DNA of 64,000 bases from Aureimonas frigidaquae (GTDB lineage: Bacteria; Pseudomonadota; Alphaproteobacteria; Rhizobiales; Rhizobiaceae), in NCBI RefSeq assembly GCF_001463905.1, contig NZ_BBWR01000002.1, positions 372,001 to 436,000 on the forward strand. The letters run 5' to 3'. Positions 1 through 10,768 of this stretch are shown in pieces. Under the pieces are notes generated by a model. It saw only the letters and a list, made by a program, of their open reading frames with translations. It did not search any database and was not told where the DNA came from. The stretch's first letter is position 1. Each line of letters begins with the position of its first letter. Made by a program: the position numbers and the translations under genes.

Positions 1-1
1 T

Positions 2-784
2 GTCTGCATGGAGCCGGGCGTTCCGGACCCCAATTCGCGCGCGTCCCTCCTCGGCATCTACAATGTCGATCCGGCGGTGACGTTCTGGGCGACACCCCCC
101 GTCCACGGCGTCCTGGTGGGCGAAGTCGTGCATCCGGCCAACTTCACCTTCCGCCTGCCCGACAACGTCTCCTTTGCGGAAGGCGCCATGGTCGAGCCCT
201 TCGCGGTCGGCCTGCAGGCGGCGCAGAAGGCGCGGATCGCGCCCGGTGACGTCGGCGTGGTGATCGGCGCCGGCCCCATCGGCATCATGATCGCGCTGGC
301 GGCGCTGGCCGGCGGCTGCGCGACGGTCTTCGTCGCCGACCTGATGGACGAGAAGCTGGAGATTGCCGGGCGCTATCCCGGGATCGTGCCGATCAACATC
401 CGCAACCAGAGCCTGAAGGATGCCGTGAACGCGCAGACCAACGGCTGGGGCGCGGATGTCGTCTTCGAGGCGAGTGGCTCGCCCAAGGCCTGGGAAACCC
501 TTCTGGAACTGCCGCGTCCGGCGGGCGTGGTGGTGGTGGTCGGCCTGCCGGTCCATCCGACGCCGATGGACTGGGCCACGGCCTCCACCAAGGAAGTGCG
601 CTTCGAAACCGTGTTCCGCTACGCGCACCAATATCCGCGCGCCATTCAGATGATGGCGTCGGGCAAGGTGGACCTGAAACCCCTGATCAGCGAAACGATG
701 CCCTTCGAGCGGGCCATCGAAGCCTTCGAGCGCGCGGCCGAAGGCCGCCCGACGGACGTGAAGCTCCAGATCACCATGCCCTGA
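2..784 (+). CDS. Zinc-type alcohol/polyol dehydrogenase, 5'-truncated by window edge
   Basis: This is the C-terminal 260 residues of a medium-chain, zinc-dependent NAD(P) dehydrogenase of the xylitol/sorbitol dehydrogenase type. The frame stays open through the left edge, so the N-terminal catalytic-zinc region lies outside the window and the ATG at base 8 is internal. The MEPGVPDP segment near the start resembles the catalytic Glu region of sorbitol dehydrogenases. VEPFAVG carries the second active-site Glu, and GAGPIG is the dinucleotide-binding glycine motif. Family knowledge: these enzymes oxidise a polyol to a ketose in the cytoplasm. The exact substrate cannot be read from the sequence; xylitol is a guess from overall similarity. 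A probable SDR partner follows 35 bp downstream in the same direction, so the pair may be the end of a sugar/polyol cluster. Confidence 0.85.
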   Translation, partial: VCMEPGVPDPNSRASLLGIYNVDPAVTFWATPPVHGVLVGEVVHPANFTFRLPDNVSFAEGAMVEPFAVGLQAAQKARIAPGDVGVVIGAGPIGIMIALAALAGGCATVFVADLMDEKLEIAGRYPGIVPINIRNQSLKDAVNAQTNGWGADVVFEASGSPKAWETLLELPRPAGVVVVVGLPVHPTPMDWATASTKEVRFETVFRYAHQYPRAIQMMASGKVDLKPLISETMPFERAIEAFERAAEGRPTDVKLQITMP

Positions 785-819
785 GGGCAGTGGATACCAG
801 CGGCGGAGGGACTGCCAGC

Positions 820-1521
820 ATGACGACCAGGGTTGCCATCATCACCGCCGCAGGAAGCGGCATGGGCGAGGCTGCGGCGCGCCGGCTCGCACAGGACGGT
901 TTCGGCGTGGCTATCCTGTCCTCATCGGGGCGCGGAGCGGCCATCGCGGAGGAACTCGGCGGTGTCGGCGTAACCGGATCGAACCAGTCCAACGACGATC
1001 TGCAGCGCCTCGTCGATGCCGCCATGGACCGATGGGGGCGCGTGGACGCCCTCGTCAACAGCGCAGGGCATGGTCCCCGCGCCCCGATCCTCGACCTGAC
1101 GGACGAGGACTGGCACCGTGGGCTGGACGTGTATCTGCTGAACGTGGTGCGGGCGACGCGCCTCGTCGCGCCCATTATGGTGGCGCAGAAGGGCGGCACC
1201 ATCGTGAACATCTCGACCTTCGCGGCCTTCGAGCCGGACCCTGTCTTCCCGACATCGGCCGTCTTCCGCGCGGGCCTTGCCTCCTACGCCAAGCTCTTCG
1301 CCGACCGTTACGCTGCCGACAATGTGCGCATGAACAATGTCCTGCCCGGCTTCATCGACAGTCTGGCGGAGAAGGCCGAGTTCCGCGAGCGCATTCCCAT
1401 GGGGCGCTATGGTCGGGCAGACGAAATCGCGGCGACCATCGCCTTTCTCTGCTCTGCCGGCGGCGGATACATCACCGGCCAGAACATAAGGGTCGACGGC
1501 GGCATCACCCGCGCGGTCTGA
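820..1521 (+). CDS. Short-chain dehydrogenase/reductase family protein with atypical active site
   Basis: This is a 233-residue SDR-fold protein. The ATG start is preferred over an upstream in-frame GTG (base 790) because a GGAGG-type ribosome site lies about 9 bases before it. The N-terminal cofactor motif is TAAGSGMG, the NSAG motif lies in the middle, and the C-terminus ends with the family-typical GQNIRVDGG. At the catalytic triad, spacing to the classical Ser-(13)-Tyr-x3-Lys pattern is kept, but the residues are Thr, Ser and Arg (NISTFAA ... TSAVFRAGL). It may therefore use different chemistry or have a non-catalytic role. It follows the polyol dehydrogenase closely and probably shares its transcript. 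Substrate is unknown. Confidence 0.85.
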   Translation: MTTRVAIITAAGSGMGEAAARRLAQDGFGVAILSSSGRGAAIAEELGGVGVTGSNQSNDDLQRLVDAAMDRWGRVDALVNSAGHGPRAPILDLTDEDWHRGLDVYLLNVVRATRLVAPIMVAQKGGTIVNISTFAAFEPDPVFPTSAVFRAGLASYAKLFADRYAADNVRMNNVLPGFIDSLAEKAEFRERIPMGRYGRADEIAATIAFLCSAGGGYITGQNIRVDGGITRAV

Positions 1522-1550
1522 CCCATAGCCATCAGGAACGAGCACGCCAC

Positions 1551-2414
1551 ATGATCCCATCGCGCGATATCCAACGCCTGATCGACATCATGGCGGCTCT
1601 GAGGACGCCCGTGACCGGTTGCCCCTGGGATCTGGAGCAAAGCTTCGACAGCATCATTCCCTACACGATCGAGGAGACCTTCGAGGTCGTGGATGCGATC
1701 GAGCGGCGTGATGCGGACGATCTCAAGGAGGAACTGGGGGATTTGCTCCTGCAGGTCGTCTACTACTGCCAGCTTGCGCAGGAAGCCGGCCTCTTCGCCT
1801 TTCCAGACGTGGTCGAGGGCATTACCGCAAAGATGATCCGCCGCCATCCACACGTCTTCGGGGATGCGCAGGCGCGCAGCGCCGGCAGTGCCAAGGGCCA
1901 GTGGAACCGCATCAAGGCCGAGGAAAAAGAGCTCAAGGCCAGGCAGCGCGCCGAGCGGGTGCAGTCCTCTGCGGCCGATCCGGAATGGGCACCCAAAACG
2001 GCGCCGGAAAGGCCACCACTGCTCGACAGCGTCCCCGGCACCCTGCCCGCGCTCGCGCTTGCCACGAAGCTGCAACAGAAGGCTTCAACCGTCGGATTCG
2101 ACTGGAAAGAATCGGCACCGGTTCTGGCGAAAATCCGGGAGGAGACCGACGAGTTCGAAGCCGCCCTGAAGGGCGGCACCGCCGCTGACCGAGAAGGCGA
2201 GCTTGGCGACATGCTCTTCAGCGTCGTCAACCTGGCCCGGCTGGAGGGCATCGATCCCGAGCGAGCCCTGCGCGCCACCATCGCCAAGTTCAGAACGCGT
2301 TTTGCCTACGTGGAACAGGAACTTCGCGGGTTCTCCGGAAGCGGCACCAAAGCCACGCTCGAAGAGATGGAATTGCTGTGGCAGCGCGCCAAGCAGAAGA
2401 CACCGGCCGCCTGA
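1551..2414 (+). CDS. mazG: Nucleoside triphosphate pyrophosphohydrolase MazG
   Basis: This 287-residue protein hydrolyses (d)NTPs to monophosphate and pyrophosphate and is thought to clear damaged nucleotides. Two MazG domains are visible. The first has EETFE (41-45) followed by EELGD (60-64). The second has EETDE (197-201) followed by GELGD (216-220). These acidic pairs bind Mg2+. The chosen ATG matches the family N-terminus (RLIDIMAALRTP...CPWD); the frame is open far upstream, but that part is a shadow of the SDR gene. The ribosome site is weak. The gene ends 12 bp from the convergent hflX stop, the tightest convergent pair here that does not overlap. Confidence 0.95.
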   Translation: MIPSRDIQRLIDIMAALRTPVTGCPWDLEQSFDSIIPYTIEETFEVVDAIERRDADDLKEELGDLLLQVVYYCQLAQEAGLFAFPDVVEGITAKMIRRHPHVFGDAQARSAGSAKGQWNRIKAEEKELKARQRAERVQSSAADPEWAPKTAPERPPLLDSVPGTLPALALATKLQQKASTVGFDWKESAPVLAKIREETDEFEAALKGGTAADREGELGDMLFSVVNLARLEGIDPERALRATIAKFRTRFAYVEQELRGFSGSGTKATLEEMELLWQRAKQKTPAA

Positions 2415-2426
2415 CGGCGGCGCGGC

Positions 2427-3806
2427 CTACCGCGTTTCGATGGAAAGCCCCGGATGGGTGCCGGCCAGGCGCCGCAGGTCCGAACGGGCCTGTTCGGTGA
2501 TGCTCAGCGTCAGGGCAACGCCGCCATCCTCCAGATCCTCGCGGCCCGTCACCAGCGCATTGTCATAGACCCAGGGTAGAAGAGCCAGGCTGTCCGACGC
2601 CAGCTCCAGATGCAGGGCCTGGGCATCGCCCGCAATGCGATGCTCGATCTCCGACAGAAGGCCGGCCAGACCCTCGCCCGTCAGCGCCGAGACGAGATGG
2701 GCCCTGCGGTCCGGATGCGAGGCAGCGGCCGTCTCCAGCGCGTCCCGCGACGGGGCATCCAGAAGGTCGATCTTGTTCCAGACCTCGATCACATGATCGC
2801 TGTCGTCCGGGTCCACATCGAGGCTGGACAGGATCTTGCGCACATCGGATGCCTGGGCATTGGCCTCCGGATGCGACATGTCCCGCACATGCAGGATGAG
2901 GTCCGCCTCGATCACCTCTTCCAGCGTGGCGCGGAAGGCGGCCACGAGGTGGGTCGGCAGGTTCGAGATGAAGCCCACCGTGTCCGAGAAGATCACCTCC
3001 GTGCCGTGCGGCAGGGTCATGCGGCGCAGCGTCGGATCGAGCGTGGCGAACAAAAGATCCTTGGCCAGCGCGTCGGCGCCGGTGATCGTGTTGAACAGGG
3101 TGGACTTGCCGGCATTGGTATAGCCCACAAGCGCCACCACCGGGTGCGGCGCCTTCTTGCGCTTGGCGCGATGCAGCGTGCGCGTGCGGCGGACCTGCTC
3201 CAGGTCCTTTTCCAGCCGCTTGATCTTATCCTGCAGCTGACGGCGGTCGGCCTCGATCTGCGTTTCGCCCGGCCCGCCCAGGAAGCCCGCGCCACCGCGC
3301 TGCCGTTCCAGATGGGTCCAGGACCGGACGAGCCGGCCACGCTGATAGTTCAGATGCGCAAGATCGACCTGCAGCCGCCCTTCGCGCGTGCGCGCCCGCC
3401 GCCCGAAGATTTCCAGGATCAGGCCGGTCCGATCCAGAACCTTGGCGTCCAGCTCTTTCTCGAGGTTGCGCTGCTGCACGGGCGTGAGCGGGTGATCGAC
3501 GATGACGAGACCGATCTCCTCGGCCGCCACAACGCCTTTCAGCTCCTCCACCTTGCCGGCCCCGATCAGGGTTGCCGGGCGCGCCTTGGCCACCGGCACC
3601 ACCTCGGCGGCGACAATGTCCAGATCGATCGCCGCAGCCAGGCCAACAGCCTCGTTCAGCTTCTCATCGGCGCCGCGCCGCGCCGTTTCGCTCGGATCGT
3701 CAACCGGCGCGGGCTGGCGGATGATCGGTACGATCACGGCCGCGCGCGTGGGAACGCGCTTGTGCTCGATGGGGCCTTTGGGCCGGTCGGGATTGAATTC
3801 CGTCAA
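2427..3806 (-). CDS. hflX: Ribosome-associated GTPase HflX
   Basis: This 459-residue GTPase binds the 50S subunit and rescues stalled or heat-damaged ribosomes. An N-terminal HflX domain and a coiled linker (about 185-215) precede the G domain: GYTNAGKS (228-235), DTVG (275-278) and NKID (344-347). It starts with TTG; an in-frame stop lies directly upstream, so no ATG is available at this end. An AGGA ribosome site sits 7 bases before it. It follows hfq by 12 bp in the same direction, the classic hfq-hflX arrangement. Confidence 0.95.
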   Translation of the reverse strand: MTEFNPDRPKGPIEHKRVPTRAAVIVPIIRQPAPVDDPSETARRGADEKLNEAVGLAAAIDLDIVAAEVVPVAKARPATLIGAGKVEELKGVVAAEEIGLVIVDHPLTPVQQRNLEKELDAKVLDRTGLILEIFGRRARTREGRLQVDLAHLNYQRGRLVRSWTHLERQRGGAGFLGGPGETQIEADRRQLQDKIKRLEKDLEQVRRTRTLHRAKRKKAPHPVVALVGYTNAGKSTLFNTITGADALAKDLLFATLDPTLRRMTLPHGTEVIFSDTVGFISNLPTHLVAAFRATLEEVIEADLILHVRDMSHPEANAQASDVRKILSSLDVDPDDSDHVIEVWNKIDLLDAPSRDALETAAASHPDRRAHLVSALTGEGLAGLLSEIEHRIAGDAQALHLELASDSLALLPWVYDNALVTGREDLEDGGVALTLSITEQARSDLRRLAGTHPGLSIETR

Positions 3807-3818
3807 TCAGGCATCCTG

Positions 3819-4052
3819 TTATTCTTCGCCATCATACATCTGCACCGGTTGCGACGGCATGATGGTGGAGATGGCGTGTTTGTAGACGAGTTGCGAATGA
3901 CCGTCCCGGCGCAGCAGGACGCAGAAGTTGTCGAAGGAGGTGACGATCCCGGTCAGCTTGACGCCGTTGACCAGAAAGATTGTCAGGGAAATCTTCTGTT
4001 TCCGGACCGCGTTGAGGAAGACGTCCTGGAGGTTCTGCGAGCGCTCGGCCAT
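3819..4052 (-). CDS. hfq: RNA chaperone Hfq
   Basis: This 77-residue Sm-like protein forms a hexamer that pairs small RNAs with mRNAs. The sequence shows the Sm1 fold with [12 protein letters not shown] and the Sm2 motif YKHAISTI. The C-terminal tail is very short, as is usual in alphaproteobacteria. The ATG start has an AGGA site 7 bases upstream; a TTG two codons earlier is less likely. The gene lies between trkA (186 bp upstream) and hflX (12 bp downstream). The upstream gap is long enough for its own promoter, but none was identified with confidence. Confidence 0.97.
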   Translation of the reverse strand: MAERSQNLQDVFLNAVRKQKISLTIFLVNGVKLTGIVTSFDNFCVLLRRDGHSQLVYKHAISTIMPSQPVQMYDGEE

Positions 4053-4238
4053 CGCCAATCCTGTGGTTCGGTTTTCTGTTCTTCTTGGCCTCCCGATGCC
4101 TCACGGCACCGGCGGCTTACGACCGTTTGCACAATGCCTCATATAAGAGGCGATCGACCATCATGCGAGAGGCATCCGGTGCCGATTCATGCAAGCGCGA
4201 AACTATCAGCAGCGCCCCTTCGCTAAAAGGCGCGCGGC

Positions 4239-5615
4239 TCAAAAATACTCCAGGCTCACCCGGAAGAGTTGTTCCACTTTCTTGACCGCATGCCCCGCCG
4301 TGAAGATGACGACCCTGTCATGCGGCTTGATCTTGATCTGCCCATCCGGCCGGATGAAGCCGTTGGCCCGCCAGATGGCGCCGATGCGCAGCCCTTCCGG
4401 CAGGTTCAGCTCCCGCAGCGGCACGCCAACCAGGGGCGAGGTCTCCAGCGCCTCCGCCTCGATCAGCTCGGCCCGTCCGTCCAAAATGGAGTGGACGGCA
4501 CGAATGCGACCGCGGCGCACATGCTGCAGGACGCGGGACACCGTCACCGAGCGCGGATCGACATAGGCGTCGATGCCGAGTGGCCGGGTGAAAGTCTGGA
4601 AGGCGGGGTCGTTGATCAGCGTCATGTTGGCGCGGCAGCCGAGCCGCTTGGCAAGGACGCTCGTCAGGATGTTGGCCTGGTCGTCATTGGTCAGGGCAAC
4701 GGTCAGGTCCGCCCGGTCGACCGCCGCTTCCAGGAGCACGGAGCGATCGAGCGAGCTGCCGTGAAGGACGGTCGTGTGCCGGAGCTGATCGGCCACGACA
4801 CGCGCGCGCTCGGCGCTTGCCTCCACCAGGCAGAGGCGCGCGGCCAGCCGCCGGTGCTCCATCTCCTGCGCCACATAGAGGCCGATATTGCCGCCGCCGG
4901 CAATGACGATGCGCCCCGCATCCGGCTCCTCGTGGCCGAACAGGAGCAGGGTCCGGCGGATGCGCGCCTTGTCGGCAACGGCATAGGCCAGATCCCCCGC
5001 GCGCAGCTCGTCCGCCGTGGATGGCACCAGGAGTTCGTCGTTGCGCAGGATGCCGACCACCGTGGCGCCGAGGTCCGGGAACAGCTCGGTCAACTGACCA
5101 AGCGGCTTGTTGATAACCGGGCAATCCTCCCGGCAGTCGATCGCCACCGTCACCACGGCGCCGTCGATGAAGGGGATGACGTCCATGGCACCCGGCAGCG
5201 CGATGCGCCCGAGCACCATATCGCCCACCTCCCGCTCGGGCGAGATGATGACGTCGATGGGCAGGTTCTCGGTCGAGAAGAGGTCCTGCAGATCGGAGCG
5301 CAGATAGGATTGCGAGCGGATCCGGGCGATCTTCGTCGGCACTTCGAAGACCGAATGCGCCACCTGGCAGGCGATCATGTTGACTTCGTCATACAGGGTC
5401 ACGGCGATCAGCAGATCGGCCTGGGCGGCCCCGGCTTCCTGGAGCACTTCCGGGTGCGCGCCATGGCCGACGATGCCGCGTGCGTCCATGGACTCGCGGA
5501 TCGCCTGGACGAGGCCGGGCTGCGTATCGATGACGGAAACATCGTGCCGCTCGGCCGCCAGGCGTTCGGCAATGCCGTAGCCGACCTGCCCCGCGCCGCA
5601 GATGACGACCTTCAT
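4239..5615 (-). CDS. trkA: Trk potassium uptake system NAD-binding subunit TrkA
   Basis: This is a 458-residue peripheral membrane protein that gates Trk-type K+ uptake channels through nucleotide binding. It shows the expected duplicated layout: Rossmann RCK-N domain 1 (ICGAGQVGYG near residue 4), RCK-C 1, Rossmann domain 2 (IAGGGNIGLY near residue 235), RCK-C 2. No trkH/trkG membrane partner is in the window. It starts 16 bp after the ntrX stop, a link between ntrYX and trkA that is typical of Hyphomicrobiales and suggests one transcript. Confidence 0.96.
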   Translation of the reverse strand: MKVVICGAGQVGYGIAERLAAERHDVSVIDTQPGLVQAIRESMDARGIVGHGAHPEVLQEAGAAQADLLIAVTLYDEVNMIACQVAHSVFEVPTKIARIRSQSYLRSDLQDLFSTENLPIDVIISPEREVGDMVLGRIALPGAMDVIPFIDGAVVTVAIDCREDCPVINKPLGQLTELFPDLGATVVGILRNDELLVPSTADELRAGDLAYAVADKARIRRTLLLFGHEEPDAGRIVIAGGGNIGLYVAQEMEHRRLAARLCLVEASAERARVVADQLRHTTVLHGSSLDRSVLLEAAVDRADLTVALTNDDQANILTSVLAKRLGCRANMTLINDPAFQTFTRPLGIDAYVDPRSVTVSRVLQHVRRGRIRAVHSILDGRAELIEAEALETSPLVGVPLRELNLPEGLRIGAIWRANGFIRPDGQIKIKPHDRVVIFTAGHAVKKVEQLFRVSLEYF

Positions 5616-5631
5616 GACGCCGCCGGCACCG

Positions 5632-6993
5632 TCATATGCCGAGCGACTTCAGCTTGCGGTGCAGGGCCGAACGCTCCATGCCGACGAACTCCGCCGTCCG
5701 CGAGATGTTGCCGCCGAAGCGGTTGATCTGCGCGACGAGATATTCCTTCTCGAACACCTCCCGCGCATCGCGCAGGGGCAGAGCCAGAATGCGTCCGTCG
5801 GACTGGCTGGGCGTGCGCGGCAGCATCTCGCCCACCTCGTGCGGAAGCATGTCCGCCGAAATGACCTCGTTGTCGTCCTGCCGCGACAGGATCATCAGGC
5901 GTTCGATGTTGTTGCGCAGCTGGCGGATATTGCCGGGCCAGTCGCTGGACTGCAGCACCGCCAGCGCCTCCGGCGAGAGCTCCTTCGGGCGGATGCCCGT
6001 CTGGTCGGAAATCTGCCGCATGAAGGTGTCGATCAGGAGCGGGATATCGGCGCGCCGGTCGGCCAGCGGCGGCACGCTGATCGGCACCACTGCGAGCCGG
6101 TGGTAGAGATCCTCGCGGAATGCGCCTTCCGACATGAGGGATTCGAGGTTCTGCGCGGTGGACGAGATGATGCGCACATCCACCCGCACCTTCTTGGCGC
6201 CGCCGACCCGCTCGAAGGTCTGCTCCGTCAGGACCCGCAGGATCTTGTTCTGCGTCTCGCGCGGCATGTCGCCGACCTCGTCGAGGTAGAGGACGCCGCC
6301 ATGGGCCTCCTCGAAGGCGCCGACCTTGCGCTCGACGCCGGGGGGCGTCTCGGTGCCGAAGAGTTCCACCTCCATCCGGTCCGGCGTGATGGTGGCAGCA
6401 TTGAGCGCCACGAAGGGGCCGGCGGCCCGGGCGGACGCGGCATGGATGGCGCGGGCCACCATCTCCTTGCCGGAGCCCGACGGGCCCAGGATCATGATCC
6501 GGCTGTTGGTCGGTGCGACCCGCTCGATGGTGGTGCGCAACTGGTTCATGACATGCGACTTGCCCACGAGTTCCGGAGAATCGTAGGTGCGCCGCTTCAG
6601 CTCCAGCACCTCGCGCTTGAGCTTGGAGGTTTCCAGCGCCCGTTCGGCCACGAGCACCAGCCGGTCGGCCTTAAAGGGCTTTTCGATATAGTCGTAGGCG
6701 CCGCGCCGAATGGCCGAGACCGCCGTCTCGATATTGCCGTGGCCCGAAATCATGACGACGGGCACTTCCGGATGCTGCGCCTTGATCGCCTCCAGAAGAT
6801 CGAGCCCGTCGAGCCGGCTGCCTTGCAGCCAGATGTCGAGGAAGATCAGCCGCGGCACGCGATCCGCAATGGCGGCCAGCGCCGTGTCGGAGTTGCCGGC
6901 CACGCGCGTCTCGTGTCCTTCATCTTCCAGGATACCCGCTACCAGGTCCCGGATGTCGGCCTCATCATCGACGATCAGGATGTCCGATGCCAT
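5632..6993 (-). CDS. ntrX: Response regulator NtrX
   Basis: This 453-residue regulator pairs with NtrY and acts in nitrogen and redox/oxygen control in alphaproteobacteria. It has an N-terminal receiver with phospho-acceptor Asp53 (IFLDIWLQG), an AAA+ domain with Walker A GPSGSGKE and Walker B-like LYLDEVGD, and a C-terminal Fis-type helix-turn-helix. The sigma-54 contact motif GAFTGA is absent: the segment between ELFGTE and EEAHGG reads TPPGVERKVGAF. NtrC, encoded nearby, has it intact. This supports a role other than classical sigma-54 activation. It begins 22 bp after ntrY ends. Confidence 0.96.
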   Translation of the reverse strand: MASDILIVDDEADIRDLVAGILEDEGHETRVAGNSDTALAAIADRVPRLIFLDIWLQGSRLDGLDLLEAIKAQHPEVPVVMISGHGNIETAVSAIRRGAYDYIEKPFKADRLVLVAERALETSKLKREVLELKRRTYDSPELVGKSHVMNQLRTTIERVAPTNSRIMILGPSGSGKEMVARAIHAASARAAGPFVALNAATITPDRMEVELFGTETPPGVERKVGAFEEAHGGVLYLDEVGDMPRETQNKILRVLTEQTFERVGGAKKVRVDVRIISSTAQNLESLMSEGAFREDLYHRLAVVPISVPPLADRRADIPLLIDTFMRQISDQTGIRPKELSPEALAVLQSSDWPGNIRQLRNNIERLMILSRQDDNEVISADMLPHEVGEMLPRTPSQSDGRILALPLRDAREVFEKEYLVAQINRFGGNISRTAEFVGMERSALHRKLKSLGI

Positions 6994-7015
6994 CTATCTT
7001 CACCACTTCGTCGTT

Positions 7016-9244
7016 TCAGTTCCTTGCGGCTGGCGCCGCTTTATTGTCCCCTGCGGCATGAGCCGCAGTCTCGTCCCGCTTGGCCGGCAGGCGGATGCGC
7101 ACGCATGCGCCCCGGCCCCCCGGCCCGTCATCCAGTTCGATCGTCCCGCCATGTTCCTCGACGATCTTCTTGACGATCGCCAGGCCAAGGCCGGTGCCTT
7201 TCTCGCGCGTCGTCATATAGGGCTCCAGAAGCCGTTCGCGATGCTCGACGGGGAAACCTTTCCCATTGTCGATAATCTCGACCACGTGCCAATCGTCCCC
7301 GGCCTGCGCCCGGATGGTGATGGCCTTGTTGTCGATATCGGAATACTCGAAAGCCTCCACCGCATTCTTGACGAGGTTGCCGAAGGCCTGAGAAATCAGG
7401 CGCCCGTCGAACTCCCCCATCATAGGCCGGTCGCAAATATCGCTCGAGAAAGCGATGCCGTGATCGCCCATCTCGCGCAGGAAGACGGCCTCCTTCAGCG
7501 CTTCGCGCAAGTCCCGCAGCTCCATGCTGGGCTTGGGCATGCGCGCGAAGGACGAGAATTCGTCCACCATCCGGCCGATATCCGACACCTGGCGGATGAT
7601 CGTATCCACGCAACGGTCGAACACCTCGCGGTCGTCGGTGACGAGCTTGCCGTAGCGGCGGCGGATGCGCTCGGCCGAGAGCTGGATCGGCGTCAGCGGG
7701 TTCTTGATCTCGTGCGCGATGCGGCGCGCGACATCGGCCCAGGCGGAGGAGCGCTGCGCTTCCACCAGATCGGTGATGTCATCGATGGTGACCACGCTGG
7801 AATGACCGTCCTGGCTGCCGCCGCCTTCGGATGTCACACGCACATCCAGCACGCGGTCCCGCTGCTTGACCTGTTCCTGGTACTCGCGCTTGCGCGAATG
7901 CGAGGCGCTTTGATAGATCGCCGCGATCGTCGGGAAGAGGTCGTCCAGGGACCGCCCGACGGCATCGCCCGCCTGGATGGCCAGGATGCGTTCGGCCGAC
8001 GGATTCACCATGGAAATGGCGCCCTTGGCCGTCACGCCGATCACCCCGGCCGTGACGCCCGACAGGACCGCCTCGGTGAAGCGCCGCCGTTCGTCGATGA
8101 CGTCCTTGGCGTTGATGAGCTCGGAGCGCTGGCTGCGCAACTGGCGGATCATGTTGTTGAAGGTGTTGGACAGGGAGCCGACATCGCCGTCGGAGGCCCG
8201 CACCGGCACCGACACGCTGAGATTGCCTTCGCTCACCTCATCCGCGGCGCTGATCAGGAGCCGGATGGGGCGCACCAGCCGGTCGGCGACGCCGATCCCG
8301 GTCCAGATGGCCGACAGGAGCACGATCAGCGTGATGCCGAGATAGAGCAGCGCGAAGGCGACCTGCAGGCCGAAGCGGTTCGCCTCCAGCGCCGAATATT
8401 CGGCCGTCCGCTCCTCCATCATGCGCAGGGCGGCGATGACTTCCGGGTCCACGACCCGGACCGTATAGAGGAAGATGTCCCCGAAATCACGCAGCTGCAT
8501 GACCGCGCCGACGAGGTTCGTCACCCCGGGGGGAATGAAGACGAGATTGCCGTCGGCCGCCTGCTCCAGGGCATCGGCAGGCGGCGCCGGCAAGGGCCGC
8601 TCCACAGGCACGTCGGCGCGCAGGAGGGGGGAGCCGTCAGCGCGCAGGAGTTGCGCACCCAGCAGCGAACGCCCCTTTGCCTGCTCCGTCATCAGCTGCT
8701 CGAAGCCCGTCCGGTCCAGATCGTAGAGCCGGCGCTGGGCCTGCAGATCATAGGCCATGGACAGGGTGGACCCCTGCAGATTACGGGCGTTTTCGTTGAC
8801 ATAGGCCCGCGCCACGCTGATCGAGGAATCCACGATGGCGCGGGTGCGGATTTCGAACCAGCGGTCGAGCCCGAGGTCCAGGGTGATGCCGGCCACGATG
8901 GCGACGAGAATCGCCGGCGTCGCCGCGACGATGGAAAACAGCGCCACGATGCGCACATGCAGCCGCGATGCCGCCTTGCCGTCCCGCCGCGCACGCACCA
9001 TCCGCGTAACCTCACGCGCAATGAGGCCGCACAGGAGGATGACGAAAAGCCCGTTGACCGCCGAGGCGATGGTGACCACCGTGTCCGTCGGAGCGATGGG
9101 CGTCAGGCCCATCAGAACGACGAAGGATATGGCGCCGGTAACCAGCGCGCCGATGACCGCAACGATGCCCGGGACGAGCATGAAGCGCCGCCGCTCGCGC
9201 AGAAGCGACAGCCCATCGTCAGAATGTGTTGCGTTTACCGCCAT
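7016..9244 (-). CDS. ntrY: Sensor histidine kinase NtrY
   Basis: This is a 742-residue membrane kinase, the partner of NtrX. Three hydrophobic segments fall in the first 125 residues (about 22-45, 58-78, 97-120) and a fourth near 297-318, enclosing a periplasmic sensor region. HAMP, PAS, HisKA and HATPase domains follow. The phospho-acceptor His is in RIAHEIKNPLTP at about residue 510. ATP-site motifs are NLVKNAVEA (N box), DNGKGFP and GTGLGLAIV. The C-terminal tail is Ala-rich. It starts with ATG. The 75-bp gap to ntrC holds two TTGCAACG repeats 21 bp apart. Confidence 0.96.
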   Translation of the reverse strand: MAVNATHSDDGLSLLRERRRFMLVPGIVAVIGALVTGAISFVVLMGLTPIAPTDTVVTIASAVNGLFVILLCGLIAREVTRMVRARRDGKAASRLHVRIVALFSIVAATPAILVAIVAGITLDLGLDRWFEIRTRAIVDSSISVARAYVNENARNLQGSTLSMAYDLQAQRRLYDLDRTGFEQLMTEQAKGRSLLGAQLLRADGSPLLRADVPVERPLPAPPADALEQAADGNLVFIPPGVTNLVGAVMQLRDFGDIFLYTVRVVDPEVIAALRMMEERTAEYSALEANRFGLQVAFALLYLGITLIVLLSAIWTGIGVADRLVRPIRLLISAADEVSEGNLSVSVPVRASDGDVGSLSNTFNNMIRQLRSQRSELINAKDVIDERRRFTEAVLSGVTAGVIGVTAKGAISMVNPSAERILAIQAGDAVGRSLDDLFPTIAAIYQSASHSRKREYQEQVKQRDRVLDVRVTSEGGGSQDGHSSVVTIDDITDLVEAQRSSAWADVARRIAHEIKNPLTPIQLSAERIRRRYGKLVTDDREVFDRCVDTIIRQVSDIGRMVDEFSSFARMPKPSMELRDLREALKEAVFLREMGDHGIAFSSDICDRPMMGEFDGRLISQAFGNLVKNAVEAFEYSDIDNKAITIRAQAGDDWHVVEIIDNGKGFPVEHRERLLEPYMTTREKGTGLGLAIVKKIVEEHGGTIELDDGPGGRGACVRIRLPAKRDETAAHAAGDNKAAPAARN

Positions 9245-9319
9245 CGAGTCGCCAAACTTACCTCTCGTGGCAGTTTTGCAACGTAATGTGGTGGAATTGC
9301 AACGAGCCTTACGGAATTT

Positions 9320-10767
<1,448 letters not shown>

Positions 10768-10768
<1 letters not shown>

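Noticed and set aside
1032-1550. Upstream extension of mazG
   Set aside because: It overlaps the SDR gene in another frame; the MazG family starts at the 1551 ATG.
9268-9282. Possible sigma-54 promoter TGGCAG...TGCA before ntrC on the plus strand
   Set aside because: The GG to GC spacing is two bases too short, and the site points away from ntrY and ntrC.
6710-9286. 858-codon open frame opposite ntrY and similar long frames opposite hflX, trkA, ntrX, ntrC, pdhB, bamA and eno
   Set aside because: High-GC third-position bias keeps the antisense frame open. The translations are low-complexity Arg/Gly/His-rich and the other strand encodes an intact known protein.
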